Origin: Taibaiella helva
GTDB taxonomy: Bacteria; Bacteroidota; Bacteroidia; Chitinophagales; Chitinophagaceae
Direction of reading: 5' to 3'
Assembly: GCF_003545695.1 (NCBI RefSeq)
Contig: NZ_QUZZ01000001.1
Coordinates: forward strand, 372,001 to 436,000
Length of the DNA stretch: 64,000 bases
Both the position numbers and the translations under genes were made by a program. Position 1 is the first letter of the stretch; every line of letters begins with the position of its first letter. Positions 61,023 through 64,000 of the stretch are shown piece after piece. The notes under the pieces are model-generated. The model was not told the DNA's origin. It did no database searches and saw only the letters and a list, made by a program, of their open reading frames with translations.

Positions 61023-64000
61023 TTATTGGGCTACACGGTTATGCTTTCTGAAGTCGATCGTAATAATAGCTATGCTCCCTCTTGCCGCTCCTTCTTCCGG
61101 CCCCAGCTCTTTCACTTCTATGGTTATCCGGTGCTGCTGTATCTTCCTGAGATGCTCTGTTCTTTTCTGAAGATTGCTCAGGCCGAACGATTCATACAGT
61201 TGGTGGTTGCCTGCGGGTTTATAATTGAGTCCCACGCCATTGTCTTCGATCTCTATCACCAGCTGGTCGTCGTTTTCCTTTACCCGGATCCATATTTTGC
61301 CGCCGGCGGATTGCCTGGGCAGCAGCCCGTGCTTCACGGCGTTCTCCACCAGGGGCTGTATCATCAGCGGCGGTATCATGATGTCTTCTGTATCCACTTC
61401 TTCGCCGATCTCAACAGCATAGCTGACCAGCTCCTTAAACCTCAGCTGCTCCAGGGTGAGGTAATTTTCCACAAGGTTCAGCTCCTGCTGTAAAGAGATC
61501 AACCCTTTGGAAACATTATGCATATTCTGCCGGACAAGATCGGAAAAAATAACGAGGTATTCGTTGGCGGTCCGCTTTTCATCCTTGTTGATAAGCCCCT
61601 GGATATTGTTGAGGCTGTTGAAAATGAAGTGAGGGTTCATGAGGGCATTGAGCGCCTTGTATTCTGATTGCTGGTATTTCATGTCGGCGTCATGTTGTCG
61701 CTGCTTCCTGCGTATCTTTATCCGGCTTACCAGGAGTATGGCCAGCCATACCAGTGCAAGGAACACCAGGGCGCAGAGGGTAAGAAACCACCAGGTGGCC
61801 CAATAGGGTTTCAGCACTTTAAAGTGAAGTACCGCGACTTTTGAGTAACCGCTGGACAGTGTTCTGCCCCTTATTTTGACGGTATACGCTCCGAAACCCG
61901 GGTTGCTGAGCACGATCTCCGGACTGTTGATCGGGAACCATTCTTCTTTGCCGTTCTGTGAAATGCTGTATTCACAAAAGATATCGTTACCTACATAAGA
62001 AATACGATCAAATTCAATAGTGATATTGCGGGATTCGGCGTAAGGTACTTCGATCTGCCGGCTTAGGGAATAGCTATGCCTGCGGGTGTTTAAGGTAATA
62101 AAATGAAGCCGGGGTGGCGGTGTTTTGTCGAACAGAAGCGCTGTTTTTATGGCGATTATTGTCCCTTCTTTAAAGAAATAGCAATTGTCGGTATCAGCGG
62201 CTATATACTCGGCCCCCTGTGGTAAAAAAGCGTTTTCGATAGGCTGCAAGGTGTACCGGGGCTGGCCCGCAATACCGGGCGATCCAAGGGAAAGCAGCCA
62301 GTATTCACGATCGGAGGCGAGCAGCGCATGCTGCCGGTCTATAGGGTACACTTGCTTCCATAAGCGCTGGTCGTTGCGACTACTGTCCCAGGGATATGAT
62401 GTATCCCGGATATTGCAGAGGATCAGTTTGCTGTTGTCGGTGATGCCTGCCATATAAGGACCCAATGCGGTAAACTGCTGGAACCGGAACGGTGGGAACC
62501 TGCTTATGTGCCCGGGGGTATCATCGACCAGGCGGTAAGTGCCGCTGGCATCGCAAAACCAGACTTGCTGGGTCTCGGAATCTATGGCTTTAGCGTATAT
62601 CCTGTTGCTCTCGTCGTTATCGTCCTGCCTGACAAAATATGTTCTCAGAGGACGGTCAGAGCGAAAATCCTCTTTGTTTATTTTTATAATATTGCTGACA
62701 GAGAAAAAATAAAAGGAATGGTCTGTTTCGAAAGATGTTTTTGTATTCGCAATAAGTTCATAGGGAAAGTCGCCAATTATTTTCTGCCTGTGACGAAAAA
62801 CTTGCAATCCGCTCTGGGCAGGCGATAAATAGTCATAATAAATAAAAGGATAAACGAGGGCTGTCAGGTATCCATAGTTATTGATAATGACCTGTCCCGG
62901 GCTGAATCGCATACTAAATTTATTAGCAGTGCAGTGCATGATCTTTTCGGTCTGAGTAGGTTTCAGACGATAGATATCACTCGTGGTGCTGCCGAAGTAA
63001 AGTTGGCCGGCAATGGACCTGGCGACGATCACTTTGCCGGTATATGCCGAAGGATAGTTGCGAATGACTGAAGGATCCAGGTTCGTTTTGTACATTCCCC
63101 GGCCTTCGGTAGCTATCCAGAAATTGCCCCCGATGTCCTTACCTACAAAGGTGATCTTCTCCGGGCTTCGGAATACCGTTTCCTGGTTTAAGTGCAGAAT
63201 ATGGTTTTCGGCGATCGCATAACGATAATCTGCTATGGGGAATATATAAGTACTCCCGATGGGAGCTGGTTTCTCACGAACACAGGCTTTCGTCAACAAC
63301 CTGTTGTTCCAGTCGTATATCGCCGTATCATTGGCAAGAAAAATTGAGTCTGGCCAGTGCCCTACCAAGGGTTGGGTACTTTTTGTTTCCCGGATATGCA
63401 TGAAGGTGTCTACACTAAGCCTCCAGCCTGGAGTATACAGGTAATAATGATTTGCATTAACCTTCCGTACCCCTGCAAAGCGGTCTTTAGCGTTTGGTGG
63501 GAGTAGAGACCTGGGTGTAGAAAATAACCTTAGCATAGTATCCTTTATTTCGACGAAATGATCTCCCGAATTAGACAAAAAGATTAAGCTGCCATCATTC
63601 TGGATATTTAAATGCGAGAAAAAAAGGCCGGCTTCAGGAGGAAGCCTCAGCCAGGGTGTATTGGCGGCAGTGTGCATAATCCCGTCTTGCAAATAGCACA
63701 GCGTTCCCTTATAGGTAGCAATCCATTGCCGGCCCTGTGGATCTTCTCTGCAGGAAAAGACATCGTTGCTGGGCAGGCCGTCCCTGGTGGTCAATTGCTT
63801 GAAGCTGCTGCCATTGTACCGGCAGAGCCCTTTGTCAGTGCAGATCCAAAGATAACCTTTACTATCTGTAAAGACGGAGTACACGACATTGGAGGGCAGA
63901 CCCTGTTCCGTGGTGTAATGGATGAGAGGAATGGCCTGCGCGTAAAGCATTGCTGTACCACGGCATTGCAGCAACAACAGGAAGAGAAGAAGAATGACTT
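61023..64000 (-). CDS. Propeller-type sensor histidine kinase, copy 2 (5' end cut by window)
   Basis: This paralog of the downstream kinase has the same order: propeller repeats (TTEQGLPSNVVYSVFTDSKG), a Y_Y_Y domain, a transmembrane helix (YWATWWFLTLCALVFLALVW), and a kinase domain with NPHFIFNSLNNIQG, VENAVKHGL and IEDNGVGL. The kinase parts are highly similar; the sensor parts differ much more. The frame stays open to the window end, where the codons encode the hydrophobic core of a signal peptide (VILLLFLLLLLQ), so only a few N-terminal residues are missing. The promoter lies outside. Confidence 0.9.
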   Translation of the reverse strand, partial: VILLLFLLLLQCRGTAMLYAQAIPLIHYTTEQGLPSNVVYSVFTDSKGYLWICTDKGLCRYNGSSFKQLTTRDGLPSNDVFSCREDPQGRQWIATYKGTLCYLQDGIMHTAANTPWLRLPPEAGLFFSHLNIQNDGSLIFLSNSGDHFVEIKDTMLRLFSTPRSLLPPNAKDRFAGVRKVNANHYYLYTPGWRLSVDTFMHIRETKSTQPLVGHWPDSIFLANDTAIYDWNNRLLTKACVREKPAPIGSTYIFPIADYRYAIAENHILHLNQETVFRSPEKITFVGKDIGGNFWIATEGRGMYKTNLDPSVIRNYPSAYTGKVIVARSIAGQLYFGSTTSDIYRLKPTQTEKIMHCTANKFSMRFSPGQVIINNYGYLTALVYPFIYYDYLSPAQSGLQVFRHRQKIIGDFPYELIANTKTSFETDHSFYFFSVSNIIKINKEDFRSDRPLRTYFVRQDDNDESNRIYAKAIDSETQQVWFCDASGTYRLVDDTPGHISRFPPFRFQQFTALGPYMAGITDNSKLILCNIRDTSYPWDSSRNDQRLWKQVYPIDRQHALLASDREYWLLSLGSPGIAGQPRYTLQPIENAFLPQGAEYIAADTDNCYFFKEGTIIAIKTALLFDKTPPPRLHFITLNTRRHSYSLSRQIEVPYAESRNITIEFDRISYVGNDIFCEYSISQNGKEEWFPINSPEIVLSNPGFGAYTVKIRGRTLSSGYSKVAVLHFKVLKPYWATWWFLTLCALVFLALVWLAILLVSRIKIRRKQRQHDADMKYQQSEYKALNALMNPHFIFNSLNNIQGLINKDEKRTANEYLVIFSDLVRQNMHNVSKGLISLQQELNLVENYLTLEQLRFKELVSYAVEIGEEVDTEDIMIPPLMIQPLVENAVKHGLLPRQSAGGKIWIRVKENDDQLVIEIEDNGVGLNYKPAGNHQLYESFGLSNLQKRTEHLRKIQQHRITIEVKELGPEEGAARGSIAIITIDFRKHNRVAQ

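Overview
The window looks like chromosomal DNA of a Bacteroidota member, most likely a Chitinophagaceae-like organism. The reasons are type IX secretion C-terminal domains (types A and B), BatD/BatE, a short-form GyrB, many TAnnTTTG -7 promoter boxes, almost no Shine-Dalgarno sites, propeller/Y_Y_Y/LytS sensor kinases and Rhs-family polymorphic toxins. No rRNA or tRNA gene, CRISPR array, transposase or phage gene was seen. The genus cannot be fixed from the sequence alone.

Layout. (1) 53-9012, minus strand: three tightly packed genes encoding a large actin/Hsp70-fold ATPase, a secreted or anchored coiled-coil protein, and a giant 1829-residue polytopic protein that appears to join a SEDS (FtsW/RodA-like) glycan polymerase to a complete class B penicillin-binding transpeptidase. 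(2) 9170-12038, minus: a fatty acid hydroxylase-superfamily protein, a lone paaA and a T9SS cargo protein. (3) 12210-18888, plus: mqo, then rimP-nusA-infB, with a terminator-like hairpin before rimP and a nested leader structure before infB. (4) 18943-25425: an outer-membrane-like protein, a RidA-family protein, CsbD, an orphan NarL-type response regulator, a large type B T9SS protein and a small lipoprotein. (5) 25684-27663: gyrB. (6) 27864-40745: an Rhs polymorphic toxin island. It holds two large Rhs proteins; the second ends in an AT-rich toxin tip followed by a candidate immunity gene. Downstream are a second tip/immunity cassette on a truncated Rhs core and a third, decayed cassette. Copies of a ~230-bp repeat separate them. 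(7) 40907-52401: an M16 peptidase, batD-batE, geranylgeranyl reductase-family, thioredoxin-like and MerR genes, and a TonB-dependent receptor. (8) 52472-57177: an asymmetric heterodimeric ABC exporter and corA. (9) 57245-64000, minus: a porin-like protein and two tandem paralogous sensor kinases, the second cut by the window edge.

The two most interesting systems are the three-gene SEDS-PBP/actin-like cluster, which resembles a condensed cell-wall synthesis complex, and the repeat-punctuated Rhs cassette array, which looks like a reservoir of alternative toxin tips with their immunity genes. Functions are inferred from motifs read by eye; no database search was possible.
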